A DNA stretch of 64,000 nt, from positions 5,322,001 through 5,386,000 of the forward strand of contig NZ_CP162488.1 of assembly GCF_041242975.1 (NCBI RefSeq), read 5' to 3'. This document shows positions 44,862-54,072 of this stretch, in pieces. Positions within the stretch are counted from its first letter, which is position 1. The number at the start of each line of letters is the position of its first letter. The notes beneath the pieces are model-generated. The model did no database searches. It was not told where the DNA came from and saw nothing but the letters and a program-made list of their open reading frames with translations. The DNA comes from Xanthomonas sp. DAR 35659. GTDB taxonomy: Bacteria; Pseudomonadota; Gammaproteobacteria; Xanthomonadales; Xanthomonadaceae. The position numbers were made by a program, and so were the translations under genes.

Positions 44862-45770
44862 ATGTTCTTTCGCAACCTGACCCTGTTCCGCTTCCCCACC
44901 ACCCTCGACTTCGCCGAAATCGACAAGCTCCTGCCGGAGGTCCAACTCAAGCCGGTCGGCCCGCTGGAAATGAGCTCGCGCGGCTTCATCTCCCCGTTCG
45001 GCCGCGACGAGCATGAAGTGCTGTCGCACCGCATCGCCGACTTCCTGTGGCTGACCGTCGGCGGCGAGGACAAGATCCTGCCCGGCTCGGTGGTCAACGA
45101 CCTGCTCGAGCGCAAGGTCGCCGAGATCGAGGAGAAGGAAGGCCGCCGGCCCGGCGGCAAGGCGCGCAAGCGGCTCAAGGACGACCTGATCCACGAGCTG
45201 TTGCCGCGCGCCTTCGTCAAGACCTCGCGCACCGACGCGATGCTCGACCTGCAGCATGGCTACGTCGCGGTGGACACCTCCAGCCGCAAGACCGGCGAGA
45301 ACGTGATGTCCGAGATCCGCGGCGTGCTGGGCAGCTTCCCGGCGCTGCCGCTGAACGCGGAAGTGGCGCCGCGCTCGATCCTGACCGGCTGGATCGCCGG
45401 CGAACCCCTGCCCGAAGGCCTGAGCCTGGGCGAGGAATGCGAGATGAAGGATCCGATCGAAGGCGGCGCGGTGGTCAAGTGCCAGCACCAGGAACTGCGC
45501 TGCGACGAGATCGACAAGCACCTGGAAGCCGGCAAGCAGGTCACCAAGCTGGCGCTGATCCTGGACGACCACGTGTCCTTCGTGCTCGGCGACGACCTGG
45601 TGATCCGCAAGCTGAAGTTCCTCGACGGCGCCCTGGACCAGTTGGAGAACGCCGACCAGGACGGCGTGCGCGCCGAACTGGACGCGCGCTTCGCGCTGAT
45701 GAGCGCCGAGGTGCGGCGCCTGTTCCTGCTGCTGGAAGAGGCGTTGAAGTTGAGCAAGGCGGATAGTTGA
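44862..45770 (+). CDS. rdgC: recombination-associated protein RdgC
   Basis: A 302-residue nucleoid-associated DNA-binding protein that in other proteobacteria forms a ring around DNA and limits RecA activity. The family opening M-F-F-R-N-L-T-L-F-R is seen, as are F-G-R-D-E-H-E-V-L and the central K-T-S-R-T-D-A-M-L. Length and C-terminus (E-E-A-L-K-L-S-K) match the family. The ATG at 44862 begins the conserved N-terminus exactly. It follows ttcA after 133 bases and is followed by a REP cluster. Confidence 0.95.
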   Translation: MFFRNLTLFRFPTTLDFAEIDKLLPEVQLKPVGPLEMSSRGFISPFGRDEHEVLSHRIADFLWLTVGGEDKILPGSVVNDLLERKVAEIEEKEGRRPGGKARKRLKDDLIHELLPRAFVKTSRTDAMLDLQHGYVAVDTSSRKTGENVMSEIRGVLGSFPALPLNAEVAPRSILTGWIAGEPLPEGLSLGEECEMKDPIEGGAVVKCQHQELRCDEIDKHLEAGKQVTKLALILDDHVSFVLGDDLVIRKLKFLDGALDQLENADQDGVRAELDARFALMSAEVRRLFLLLEEALKLSKADS

Positions 45771-45786
45771 GCCTTTGCCGCGGTCT

Positions 45787-45809
45787 GTCGCGGCTGAAGC
45801 CGCTCCTAC
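45787..45809. repeat. REP element copy 4
   Basis: GTCGCGGCTGAAGCCGCTCC plus TAC, directly after rdgC. It lacks only the final A of the full 24-base unit. Confidence 0.85.
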
Positions 45810-45839
45810 GGAACGCAGCGGCGCGCCGGATGGGTGCAC

Positions 45840-45863
45840 TGTAGGAGGGGCTTTAGCCCCGAC
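45840..45863. repeat. REP element copy 5 (inverted variant)
   Basis: TGTAGGAGGGGCTTTAGCCC then CGACA: an inverted copy with both stem arms changed together (GGGGCT/AGCCCC in place of GCGGCT/AGCCGC), so base pairing is kept. Compensatory change suggests selection on the structure. Confidence 0.8.
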
Positions 45864-45898
45864 AGAAGGCCGGAAGGGCCGTCTTTCTGGCTTCGCTC

Positions 45899-45922
45899 GT
45901 CGCGGCTGAAGCCGCTCCTACA
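45899..45922. repeat. REP element copy 6
   Basis: An exact 24-base copy, preceded by CTTCGCTC much as copy 1 is preceded by CTTCGTTC, so the conserved unit extends beyond the palindrome. Confidence 0.85.
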
Positions 45923-46054
45923 GGGGCGCGGCGCGTGCGGTCCGATCCACATCGCGTCGTCCGGCGGCGACTGCGACCGGAACCGGCTGAAGCGTGCAGC
46001 GCACACTGTGCGCACTGTCACCGTGCACGCGCGCATCGGCGGTATGCTGTGCGC

Positions 46055-46834
46055 ATGCCCGATTTCCTCCGTCGCCTGATCGCGCCGCCCGCCGCGGCGG
46101 TCGAACGCGACCTCGTCCGCCTGCGGTTGGACGAGCGCGAGATCGAGGTGTTGCGCGTGCGCGACCCGCGCGCACGGCGGATCAAGCTCAGCGTGGACGA
46201 GCGCGGCGCGCGCCTGACCCTGCCGCTGCGCGCCAGCCTGGTGGCCGGCGAACGGTTCCTGCTCGAACACCGGCACTGGCTCGGCGAGCAGTTGGCGCGC
46301 TACCAGGAAGACGACAGCGCCCCGGATCTGCAGCGCGGCGTGCCCGGCTGGCTGCCGCTGCGCGGCGAGCGCCTGCCGCTGCGCTGGAGCGAAGGCCGCT
46401 ATGCGCAACTGCAGGTCGATGCCGACGGTGCGCAGCTGCAACTGCCGGCGCGCGCCGGCGATGCGGCGATCGCGCGCGCCGTGCGCGAGTTCTACGAAGC
46501 GCAGGCACGCGCCGATGTCGGCCGCTGGCTGCCCAGGTACCTGCCGTCGCTGCCGCGCGCGCCGGCACGGATCCGCCTCAAGGTCATGTCCTCGCAGTGG
46601 GGCTCGTTGGCGCCCGACGGCGCGATGGCGCTGGACCTGGCGCTGGTGCTGGGCCGGCCGTCGGCGTTCGAGTACGTGCTGGTCCACGAACTGTGCCATC
46701 TCATCCAGGCCAACCACTCGCCCGCGTTCTGGCACGAAGTGGAGACGCGGTTCCCCGCCTGGCGCGCCGAGCGCGATTACTTCCACGCGCACGGACGGCG
46801 CCTGAAGGCGCAGATGCGGCACTTGCTGCGCTAG
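46055..46834 (+). CDS. YgjP-like (SprT/DUF45) metallopeptidase
   Basis: A 259-residue predicted zinc metallopeptidase. The zinc site is H-E-L-C-H followed by N-H-S-P-A-F-W near residue 215, the arrangement of YgjP/DUF45 proteins. The preceding K-V-M-S-S-Q-W-G-S segment is also a family mark. The ATG at 46055 is chosen because upstream residues in this frame come from the intergenic REP area. Substrates are unknown. It stands alone. Confidence 0.88.
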   Translation: MPDFLRRLIAPPAAAVERDLVRLRLDEREIEVLRVRDPRARRIKLSVDERGARLTLPLRASLVAGERFLLEHRHWLGEQLARYQEDDSAPDLQRGVPGWLPLRGERLPLRWSEGRYAQLQVDADGAQLQLPARAGDAAIARAVREFYEAQARADVGRWLPRYLPSLPRAPARIRLKVMSSQWGSLAPDGAMALDLALVLGRPSAFEYVLVHELCHLIQANHSPAFWHEVETRFPAWRAERDYFHAHGRRLKAQMRHLLR

Positions 46835-47538
46835 GCGCGCGAATCCGCCCTGGGCAGGGCTGGCGGCGTACATCAGTCGATGGAAGGCTCGCCCTGGGCG
46901 CCTGCTGGCGCGGCGATGCGGTGGACGACGACGGCGCTGGGTTTCGCCTCAGCGCTGCGGAAGAAGAACTCCATGCGCAGCGCCCGGCAGGCCCCCTCTC
47001 CCCGCCCGCCTCACACCTGGCGCGACCTCCGGCGCCAGCGAACCGATACCATCCGAGCCGCCTTACGCCGGCATGTCAGGACGCCGGGATCGGGCCGCGA
47101 ACGCAAGACGTATCGCGTCTATGCCTGTTGTCGGCAGGCGTGGCGGCAACTTTAGCGAAATTCTGTCTACACACAAGCGTCACATGGCATGTGCAGGGGC
47201 CGCGTTCAGCCAGCACCGGCGCCGACCGGTCTAACGGACGTGCGCGACCCCGGACAGCCCGGCCGAGCGAGTCTGGGCGGTCGGCGCCGGCACGCGTCGG
47301 CGACGCCTGGTCTGGCGGTGCGCGTGGGTGCGCTGCCGCAGCCCGGGCGCCGCGCCGATCGCGCGTGCGACGAGCTGCACGCGCGGTTGGGCGGCATGCC
47401 GGAAGTTCGCGGAGACCGGGCCGGGCACAGCGACCCGCCGCTCGCCGAGGAGCGCGACGCCTCCGCGATGGCGGCGTCGCGGCCATGGGCGGCCGCCGCA
47501 GCGTCCGACGCGAAAGCGCGCCCCAGCGCGGCTGGCCT
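46835..47538. other. 700-base region without an assured gene
   Basis: Several GC-rich frames cross the region on both strands but none reads like a protein. Near 47100 lie two adjacent hairpins: AGACG/CGTCT at 47106-47120 and GCCTG/CAGGC at 47123-47139. They are followed by a locally AT-rich stretch (AACTTTAGCGAAATTCTG) that could be a promoter. A small RNA is possible but not shown. Confidence 0.45.
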
Positions 47539-48381
47539 TCAGAAGAAGTCGCGCAACAGCGCCGCCAACGCGGCCGGCTGCTCCATGTGCAGGTGGTGGG
47601 TGCCCGGCAACGTGTGCACGCGGCCGTTGCGCAGCCGCGCCGCGCGTTCGCTGCGCAGGGGCTCGGGGAAATACGGCTGCGCCGGATCGGCGTAGATCAC
47701 CCGCGTCGGGCACTCGATGCCGGCCAGCAGCGCCTGGATCTGCGCCTCGCTCGGCCGCATCGCGGTGGGCAGGGTCAGGCGCCGATCGCTGCGCCAGACG
47801 TAGCCGCCCTCCACCGCCTCGACCCCGCGCTCGACCAGCAGCCGCGCCGCCGCCTCGCTGAGCTGGTTGGACAGCATCCGCGCGCGCACCGGCGCGGCCA
47901 GGTCCGGAAACACGCGCAGCGGCGTGGTCCCGCCACGGCGGGTCGCCGCGACACTGTCGCGCAGGCGCTCCAGCGTGCCCTCCACGGACTCGGACAGGCC
48001 GCCCAGCATCTCGATCGCGACCAGCTTCTCCACCCGCTGCGGCGCCGCCGCGGCCAGGATGCTGGCGATCGCCGCGCCCATCGAATGGCCGATCACCGCG
48101 AAGCGCTCCCAGCCCAGCGCGTCGGCCGCGTCCAGCAGCGGGTGCAGCGCCCCGGTCAGCAGGTACTCGGCCCCGGCCGGCAGGGGATCGCTGTGGCCGT
48201 GGCCGGGCAGGTCCAGCAACACCAGGTCCAGCCGCGGCAACTGCGCGCTCAGCGGCACGAAGCTGGCGGCGTTGTCCAGCCAGCCGTGCACGGCCAGCAC
48301 CTTCGGGCCCTGCGGATCGCCGCCACGCAGCCCGGCCAGCCTGCCCACCCGCGACGGGCAGGCGAACGCGCGCAGCGTCAT
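47539..48381 (-). CDS. alpha/beta hydrolase
   Basis: A 280-residue alpha/beta-hydrolase-fold protein. Seen are the oxyanion loop H-G-W-L-D-N, the nucleophile elbow G-H-S-M-G, and the catalytic histidine in G-T-H-H-L-H near the C-terminus. The acid is probably in V-I-Y-A-D-P. The ATG overlaps the hemH stop by four bases (ATGA), so the two genes are coupled. It is similar to hydrolases often found beside hemH in this group. The substrate is unknown. Confidence 0.88.
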   Translation of the reverse strand: MTLRAFACPSRVGRLAGLRGGDPQGPKVLAVHGWLDNAASFVPLSAQLPRLDLVLLDLPGHGHSDPLPAGAEYLLTGALHPLLDAADALGWERFAVIGHSMGAAIASILAAAAPQRVEKLVAIEMLGGLSESVEGTLERLRDSVAATRRGGTTPLRVFPDLAAPVRARMLSNQLSEAAARLLVERGVEAVEGGYVWRSDRRLTLPTAMRPSEAQIQALLAGIECPTRVIYADPAQPYFPEPLRSERAARLRNGRVHTLPGTHHLHMEQPAALAALLRDFF

Positions 48382-49337
48382 GCGGCGCGTGCGGCCAGCT
48401 GCGCCAGCGCGCGCGCGTGCGCCGGGGCGTCGTTGAGGCAGGGGATGTAGCGCACCTGCATGCCGCGCGCGGCGCAGGTCTCGACGAAGCCCATCGCCAC
48501 CTCCTCCAGCGTCTCCAGGCAGTCGGTGGCGAAGCCCGGGCAGATCACGTCGACGCGCTTGATGCCCTGCTCGGCCAATTGCCACAGGCTCGGCTCGGCA
48601 TACGGCTGCAGCCAGCGTTCGGCGCCGAAGCGCGACTGGTAGCCCAACTGCCAGTCGCCGGCGTCCAGCCCCAGCGCCGCGGCGATCGCATGCGCGCTGG
48701 CCTCGCAGCGCTGCGGGTAGGGATCGCCGTTGTTGGCCACGCGCTGCGGCAGGCCATGGAAGGAGAAGAACAGGCGCTCGCCGCGGCCATGCTGCGCCCA
48801 GTGCGCGCGCACGCTGTCGGCCACCGCGGCGACCCAGGCCGGGTCGGTCGGATAGTCCTCGATCAGGCGCACCGGCAGCTGCGGGTTGCGCGCCTGCCAG
48901 GCCTGCACCACGTCCTCGATCGAGGCGGTGGTGGTGGTCGAATACTGCGGATACAGCGGCAGCACCACGATCTTGCGCACGCCGCCGTCGCGCAGCGCGT
49001 CCAGCGCCGGCGCCAGCGCCGGCGTGCCGTAGCGCATCGCCCAGGCCACGCGGTGTTCAGGCAGTTCGCGCTGCATGCCCTCGGCCAGGCGCCGCGTGTA
49101 CACCGCCAGCGGCGAGCCGTCCGGCAGCCACACCAGCGCGTACTTCTCCGCCGAACGCGGCGAGCGCCGCGGCAGGATCACCCAGTTCAACAGCGGCCAC
49201 CAGAACAGCCTGGGGATGGCGACCACGCGCTTGTCGCCGAGGAACTCGGCCAGGTAGCGGGCGACCGCAGGCGCGGTCGGCGCCTCGGGCGTGCCTAGAT
49301 TCACCACCAGGACGGCGGTCTCGGGTGCGTCGGACAT
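48378..49337 (-). CDS. hemH: ferrochelatase
   Basis: This enzyme inserts Fe2+ into protoporphyrin IX, the last step of haem synthesis. The 319-residue length fits. The N-terminal V-N-L-G-T-P-E is typical; the catalytic His194 lies in F-S-F-H-G-L-P, and the conserved glutamate in C-L-E-T-L-E-E (Glu275). The ATG at 49337 gives the conserved N-terminus; eight extra codons upstream are possible but not conserved-looking. It is translationally coupled to the downstream hydrolase. Confidence 0.96.
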   Translation of the reverse strand: MSDAPETAVLVVNLGTPEAPTAPAVARYLAEFLGDKRVVAIPRLFWWPLLNWVILPRRSPRSAEKYALVWLPDGSPLAVYTRRLAEGMQRELPEHRVAWAMRYGTPALAPALDALRDGGVRKIVVLPLYPQYSTTTTASIEDVVQAWQARNPQLPVRLIEDYPTDPAWVAAVADSVRAHWAQHGRGERLFFSFHGLPQRVANNGDPYPQRCEASAHAIAAALGLDAGDWQLGYQSRFGAERWLQPYAEPSLWQLAEQGIKRVDVICPGFATDCLETLEEVAMGFVETCAARGMQVRYIPCLNDAPAHARALAQLAARAA

Positions 49338-49503
49338 GCGCGCATTGTGGCAGAGGCGCACGCCGGGCGCGTCGCCATCCTGTCTATCGCAACGATCGAC
49401 CGTCGCCCGCGACGACCGCGCGCACTCATTGCCGATTCATTGCGCTGTGACTAACTTCAAGGACTTGCAGTATCTTGCTGCGGACCTATCTCGGAAGCCC
49501 GCC

Positions 49504-50409
49504 ATGCCCCGCCTGCCGCGCCTCGCCCTGTTGTTGAGCACCACGCTGTTCGTCGGCCACGCCGTGGCCGGCCCGGAAGAGGACGAGCGCGCCCGCAACG
49601 CGCTGCGCGTGCTGACCGACATCCAGAAGATCCCCGAACAGTCCATCCCCGACAAGCTGCTCGACGAGGGCCGCGCCATCGTGGTGATCCCCGACACGCT
49701 CAAGGCCGGCCTGGTGATCGGCGGGCGTCGCGGCCACGGCCTGATGTCGGTCAAGCGCCCCGACGGCACCTGGTCCAACCCGGTGTTCGTCAAGCTGACC
49801 GGCGGCAGCATCGGCTTCCAGGTCGGCGTGCAGTCCTCCGACGTGGTGCTGGTGTTCCGCAACGACCGCAGCCTGGACAACATCGTCAACGGCAAGTTCA
49901 CCCTCGGCGCCGATGCCGGCGTCGCCGCCGGCCCGGTCGGGCGCAACGCCGCCGCCGCCACCGACGGCCAGCTCAAGGCCGAGATCTGGTCGTGGTCGCG
50001 CGCCCGCGGCCTGTTCGCCGGCGTCGCCCTGGACGGCGCCGCGCTGCAGATCGACGATGCCGCCGACCTCAACGTGTACGGCAGCAACACCACCCCGCGC
50101 ATGATCTTCGAGGGCCGTACGACCAGCCTGCCGTCCAACGACGTGGTCGCGTTCCGCGACAAGCTGGAGGAAGCCACCTACGCGGCACGGCAGAACCGTG
50201 GCACCGACGGCGCCGCCGCCCCGCACACCGCCAGCGTGGCGCCGCCACCGGCGCAAGCCACGCCGGCGCCGGTCGCCGAGCCGGCGGTCGACGCCGCCGG
50301 CGGGGCCAGCACCGCGCCGTTGCAGCCCGCGCCGCAGACGCCGCAGCAGGGCTTCCAGCCGGTGTCCGAAGGCGAGATCCGCACCGAGTCGCTGGACGGC
50401 ACTCGCTGA
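49504..50409 (+). CDS. SYLF/Ysc84-type lipid-binding protein
   Basis: A 301-residue exported protein with a signal peptide (cleavage after A-V-A, residue 22). It contains a SYLF domain: I-P-D-K-L-L-D-E-G-R-A-I-V-V-I-P, G-G-R-R-G-H-G-L-M-S-V, and the later W-S-W-S-R-A-R-G-L-F-A-G-V-A-L-D. Related domains bind phospholipids. The C-terminal 80 residues are a low-complexity Ala/Pro region. The ATG at 49504 begins the signal peptide exactly. It lies upstream of tatABC in the same direction with a 101-base gap. Confidence 0.88.
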   Translation: MPRLPRLALLLSTTLFVGHAVAGPEEDERARNALRVLTDIQKIPEQSIPDKLLDEGRAIVVIPDTLKAGLVIGGRRGHGLMSVKRPDGTWSNPVFVKLTGGSIGFQVGVQSSDVVLVFRNDRSLDNIVNGKFTLGADAGVAAGPVGRNAAAATDGQLKAEIWSWSRARGLFAGVALDGAALQIDDAADLNVYGSNTTPRMIFEGRTTSLPSNDVVAFRDKLEEATYAARQNRGTDGAAAPHTASVAPPPAQATPAPVAEPAVDAAGGASTAPLQPAPQTPQQGFQPVSEGEIRTESLDGTR

Positions 50410-50510
50410 CGCCAGGCCAACGCGGCGCATCGCGCTGAACGCGCGCGGTCACGCGCCGCGGCGCGGTGCGTTATCCTCCGTGTTCCTTACGACTTCTCTG
50501 CGAGCGGATC

Positions 50511-50738
50511 ATGGGCAGTTTTAGCATCTGGCACTGGCTGGTCGTGCTGGTGATCGTGCTGCTGGTGTTCGGCACCAAGCGGCTGACCAGCGGCGCCAAG
50601 GATCTGGGCAGTGCGGTCAAGGAATTCAAGAAGGGCATGCGCGACGACGACAAGCCCGCCGGCCAGTTGAGCGATGGCTCGCGCAACGGCGAGCCGTCCC
50701 GCGAGACCCAGTCCGAACGCGACCGCGACGCCCGCTGA
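50511..50738 (+). CDS. tatA: Sec-independent translocase subunit TatA
   Basis: A 75-residue pore-forming subunit of the twin-arginine translocase. One N-terminal membrane helix ([15 protein letters not shown]) leads into the hinge F-G-T-K-R-L and an amphipathic helix [10 protein letters not shown], then a charged polar tail. The ATG at 50511 is used because upstream residues are not membrane-like. It heads the tatABC operon. Confidence 0.95.
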   Translation: MGSFSIWHWLVVLVIVLLVFGTKRLTSGAKDLGSAVKEFKKGMRDDDKPAGQLSDGSRNGEPSRETQSERDRDAR

Positions 50739-50755
50739 CCCAGGAAGCCGTCGGC

Positions 50756-51301
50756 GTGTTCGATATCGGATTCAGCGAACTGCTGCTGATCGCCGTGGTG
50801 GCGCTGGTGGTGCTCGGCCCGGAACGGCTGCCCAAGGCGGCGCGCTTCGCCGGCCTGTGGGTGCGCCGCGCGCGCGCGCAATGGGATTCGGTGAAGCAGG
50901 AGCTGGAGCGCGAACTGGAAGCCGAGGAACTCAAGCGCAGCCTGCAGGACGTGCAGGCCTCGCTGCGCCAGGCCGAAACGCAGTTGCGCGACAGCGGCCA
51001 GCAGCTGCAGCGCGAAACCGAGGCGCTGCGCCGCGAGATCGACCCGACCGCGCCGCAACCGCCGGACCAGACCACACCCGCCGAGCCGGCGCCGGTCGCG
51101 CAGACGCCGGATCCGCTGTCCACGACCGGCGCGCCCCACGGCGACGCGCCGATCGCCCCGGCACAGGCGCTGCCGCCGACCACGTCGCATCCGCACCTGC
51201 CTGACCCGCAGCCGCCCGCATCCCACGCCGCCGCGCCTGCGGCGACACCGCCGGCGCCTGGCGCCACGCCCTCCGGTGGCGATGCCGAGGCGCCGCGATG
51301 A
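50756..51301 (+). CDS. tatB: Sec-independent translocase subunit TatB
   Basis: A 181-residue receptor subunit that works with TatC to bind twin-arginine signal peptides. The N-terminal helix M-F-D-I-G-F-S-E-L-L ends in the hallmark L-G-P-E-R-L-P, followed by a long amphipathic and coiled-coil region and a proline-rich tail. It starts with GTG at 50756 after an AGGAA site. Its stop overlaps the tatC start (ATGA). Confidence 0.95.
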   Translation: MFDIGFSELLLIAVVALVVLGPERLPKAARFAGLWVRRARAQWDSVKQELERELEAEELKRSLQDVQASLRQAETQLRDSGQQLQRETEALRREIDPTAPQPPDQTTPAEPAPVAQTPDPLSTTGAPHGDAPIAPAQALPPTTSHPHLPDPQPPASHAAAPAATPPAPGATPSGGDAEAPR

Positions 51302-52038
51302 ACCCGGAAGCCGAAAGCAGCCTGATCGAACACCTGGTCGAATTGCGCGCGCGCCTGGTCCGCGCGCTGACCGGCCTGGGCGTGGTGGTGCTGGCGCTGT
51401 TGCCGTTCTCCAAGCAGATCTACACCTGGCTGGCGGAGCCGATGCTGGCGCAGCTGCCGATCGGCCAGAGCGTGATCGCCACGCATCCGGCCGGGGCGGT
51501 GTTCGCCCCGCTGAAGCTGACCTTCTTCGTCGGCGTGTTCATCGCCGCGCCGTGGCTGCTGTACCAGGCCTGGGCCTTCGTCGCGCCGGGCCTGTACCAG
51601 CGCGAGAAGCGCCTGGCGCTGCCGCTGCTGGCCTCGGCGGTGCTGCTGTTCTACGTGGGCTGCGCCTTCGCCTATTTCCTGGTGTTGCCGGCGGTGTTCC
51701 ACTTCCTGACCACGTTCAAGCCGGACATCATCCAGCTCACCCCCGACGCCGGCGCCTACCTGGATTTCGTGCTGGCGATCTTCTTCGCCTTCGGCGCCAG
51801 CTTCGAACTGCCGGTGGCGCTGGTGATCCTGGCCCTGCTCGGCTGGGTCACCCCGCAGCAACTGCGCGAAGGCCGCGGCTACGCGGTGGTCGGCATCTTC
51901 GTGCTGGCGGCGGTGCTGACCCCGCCGGACGTGGTCTCGCAGCTGATGCTGGCGATCCCGATGTGTCTGCTTTACGAGCTGGGCATCATCGCGGCAGCGG
52001 CGGTGACCAAGAAGCCGGGAGTGGAGATTCGGGATTAG
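51298..52038 (+). CDS. tatC: Sec-independent translocase subunit TatC
   Basis: A 246-residue six-helix inner-membrane protein and the core of the Tat receptor. The conserved N-terminus (H-L-V-E-L-R-A-R-L) and the first periplasmic-loop features (A-P-L-K-L) are visible, along with the F-A-F-G-A-S-F-E-L-P-V segment holding the key glutamate of helix four. Length and hydrophobic pattern fit the family. It overlaps tatB by four bases and ends before a rho-independent terminator. Confidence 0.96.
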   Translation: MNPEAESSLIEHLVELRARLVRALTGLGVVVLALLPFSKQIYTWLAEPMLAQLPIGQSVIATHPAGAVFAPLKLTFFVGVFIAAPWLLYQAWAFVAPGLYQREKRLALPLLASAVLLFYVGCAFAYFLVLPAVFHFLTTFKPDIIQLTPDAGAYLDFVLAIFFAFGASFELPVALVILALLGWVTPQQLREGRGYAVVGIFVLAAVLTPPDVVSQLMLAIPMCLLYELGIIAAAAVTKKPGVEIRD

Positions 52039-52108
52039 GGATTCGTAAGAACGGTTCCTTGCGCCGCACCCATCCCGAGCCGGGCCACGTTCCGGCGCTC
52101 GCCTGCAC

Positions 52109-52136
52109 AAAAAAACGGCCCCGAAGGGCCGTTTTT
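52109..52136. terminator. bidirectional rho-independent terminator
   Basis: An ACGGCCC stem at 52115-52121 pairs with GGGCCGT at 52126-52132 around a CGAA loop. It is flanked by A-run and T-run on the two sides, so it can end both tatABC from the left and the membrane protein gene from the right. Confidence 0.9.
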
Positions 52137-52201
52137 GCTGTGGCTGTGGCTGTGGCCGTTGCTCTTACGATTCCCGATTCCCCAATCCCGACTCCCAGCC
52201 C

Positions 52202-53101
52202 TCAAGCCACAAAGACGTTGGACGGCGGCGCCGGCACCGCCGACGCGGCATCGTCGGCATGCACGAACATCTGCTTCCAGGCCACGTACACGATGCCGGC
52301 GATCGCCGTCGGCAGGACCGCCATCAGCAGGACCTGCATGATCAGCGCGGACATCACGGTGCCGACCATGGGCTGCAGCACCAGCAACACCAGGGTCAGC
52401 GCGAAATAGAACGCGAACATGGCGAGGAAGGCGAGGACGAAGAACACCAGCATCGCCGGCAGGTTGTGCAGGCAGGCGCGCAGGCCGTGGCCGATCGCGG
52501 CGACGCCGTTGCGGCCGTCGAACATCACCTGCGGGGCGAACAGGAACAGGGTCAGCGACACCGCCACGACGCCGACCGCCACCAGCAGCAGCCAGGCCAG
52601 GATGCGCAGCGCCGGCAGGGTCGCGACCAGTTCCTCCACCTGCGTCGGATCCGGCCGCGTTGCGGACTGGCTGAGTGCGTTGAGTTGGTTCATGACGTCG
52701 TTCAGCTGCGCCATCCCGTCCGTCCCGATCACCGCGACCGCCAGAAGCGCGAGCGTCACCCCGACCACCGCCTGCGGCAGCAGCGCCACCAGCAGGTTCG
52801 GCGCGCGGCTGCCGTGCAGGCCCTGCAGCAGGTGCGCCGGCTCCGCGCTGCGGCCCTGGTCGACCTCGCGCGCCGCCCACACCAGGCCGCCGAACAGCAA
52901 CGGCCCGGCCAGGGCCATCAGCAGTTGCGCCAGCATGCCCAGGGTGGGATGGAGCGCGCCCAGGAACATGGCGATCAGGGTCGCCAGGCCCCACAGCAGA
53001 CCCAGCCGCCCCAGCGCCCACGGCGCCCGCCGCAGCAGCGATATCCCGCCCAACAGCCATTCCGCGCCGGCCGAAGCCGGCAGCTTGCGAATCTCGATCA
53101 T
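52202..53101 (-). CDS. BPSS1780-family membrane protein
   Basis: A 299-residue inner-membrane protein with about six hydrophobic segments. The opening I-R-K-L-P-A-S-A-G-A-E-W-L-L-G-G is typical of the BPSS1780-type family, whose role is unknown. A polar loop (residues 130-165) separates the first and second halves, and F-L-F-A-P-Q-V-M-F-D follows. The ATG at 53101 matches this opening. It converges on tatC across a shared terminator. Confidence 0.8.
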   Translation of the reverse strand: MIEIRKLPASAGAEWLLGGISLLRRAPWALGRLGLLWGLATLIAMFLGALHPTLGMLAQLLMALAGPLLFGGLVWAAREVDQGRSAEPAHLLQGLHGSRAPNLLVALLPQAVVGVTLALLAVAVIGTDGMAQLNDVMNQLNALSQSATRPDPTQVEELVATLPALRILAWLLLVAVGVVAVSLTLFLFAPQVMFDGRNGVAAIGHGLRACLHNLPAMLVFFVLAFLAMFAFYFALTLVLLVLQPMVGTVMSALIMQVLLMAVLPTAIAGIVYVAWKQMFVHADDAASAVPAPPSNVFVA

Positions 53102-53147
53102 TGCCAATCCGAAGTGGGGGACGCCGTCGACGCGGCGACTGCACAGA

Positions 53148-53897
53148 TTATCGCGGTTTTGCCGGTCCGCCAGCGGGTTGCTGGCCGCGCGCGTGCTGAA
53201 CGAAGCGCCGCAGCAGCTTGCGCGCCAGCGGCGCGGCGCTGACCTCGCGGGCGATGGTACGGGCGCAGCGGCCGGCGCTGCGTAGACAGTCGGCGCGGGC
53301 GTGCACGTAGCCGCGCATGTGGTGGGTGGCGAATTCGGGGTGGAACTGCACGCCCCAGGCCGCCTTGCCCCAGCGGAACGCGTGGCACTGGTCCTGCGCC
53401 GAGCGCGCCAGCACGGTGGCGCCGTCCGGCGCGCGCAGCACCGTCTGCAAGTGGGTGGCATGCGCCGGAAAGCGCTCGGGCAGGCCGGCGAACAGTGGAT
53501 CGTCGAACGCCGGCGGATGCAGGTCGATATGCACCGTGCCCGATTCGCGCCCGGCCGGGTTGTAGGCCACTTCCCCGCCCAGCGCGTGCGCCAGCAACTG
53601 GTGGCCGTAGCAGATGCCCAGCAGCGGCGTGCCCGCGTGCGCCGCCTCGCGCAGCCAGTCGGCGGAGCGTTCGCTCCAGTCGGCGCGGTCGGTGACGAAG
53701 GCGGCCGAGCCGGTGACGATGATCCCGGCGAAGCCCGCGCGCGTCGGCAGCGCGGCGCCGCCGGCGACGTTGGCGACCACCGTGTCGCGCTCGGCCAGGC
53801 CGGCGGCGACGCGGATCCAGTGCGGAAAGCGTCCGTAACGCCGCATCGTCGCCACCGGCTCGCCGGTTTCGAGGATCAGGAAGGGCGCGGGCGTCAT
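53148..53897 (-). CDS. class I glutamine amidotransferase-like protein
   Basis: A 249-residue GATase-type protein related to stand-alone GMP-synthase-like amidotransferases. The nucleophile cysteine is in G-I-C-Y-G-H-Q and the histidine/glutamate pair in V-Q-F-H-P-E-F. The triad is therefore complete and the enzyme is probably active on glutamine or a gamma-glutamyl substrate. The ATG at 53897 begins the first strand, A-P-F-L-I-L-E-T-G. It lies 46 bases upstream of the BPSS1780-type gene on the same strand. Confidence 0.9.
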   Translation of the reverse strand: MTPAPFLILETGEPVATMRRYGRFPHWIRVAAGLAERDTVVANVAGGAALPTRAGFAGIIVTGSAAFVTDRADWSERSADWLREAAHAGTPLLGICYGHQLLAHALGGEVAYNPAGRESGTVHIDLHPPAFDDPLFAGLPERFPAHATHLQTVLRAPDGATVLARSAQDQCHAFRWGKAAWGVQFHPEFATHHMRGYVHARADCLRSAGRCARTIAREVSAAPLARKLLRRFVQHARGQQPAGGPAKPR

Positions 53898-54072
53898 CGG
53901 CGGGCGGCGGCTCGAAAGGGGGTCGCCCCGATTGTAGGCAGACCTTCGCGGCTTTTTCCAAGATCCTCGCGCACGCGGGCGGCGGCGGCGCGCGCCGGTT
54001 CAGCTGTTTGACAGTCGCACAGCGTGACCAGCGCGGCGCGGCGGCCGCGGCGTGGCATTCCCTGCGGCAGGG
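53898..54072. other. short gap before the bpX operon
   Basis: These 175 bases hold no gene and no clear hairpin. They separate the end of the bpX operon from the amidotransferase gene, both leftward. Confidence 0.5.

Larger units (their letters stand above)
45771..46054. other. REP cluster between rdgC and the YgjP-like gene
   Basis: Three REP-type palindromes lie within about 140 bases, two in one orientation and the middle one inverted. Such a cluster forms stable hairpins and commonly separates transcription units. No gene is seen. Confidence 0.75.
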
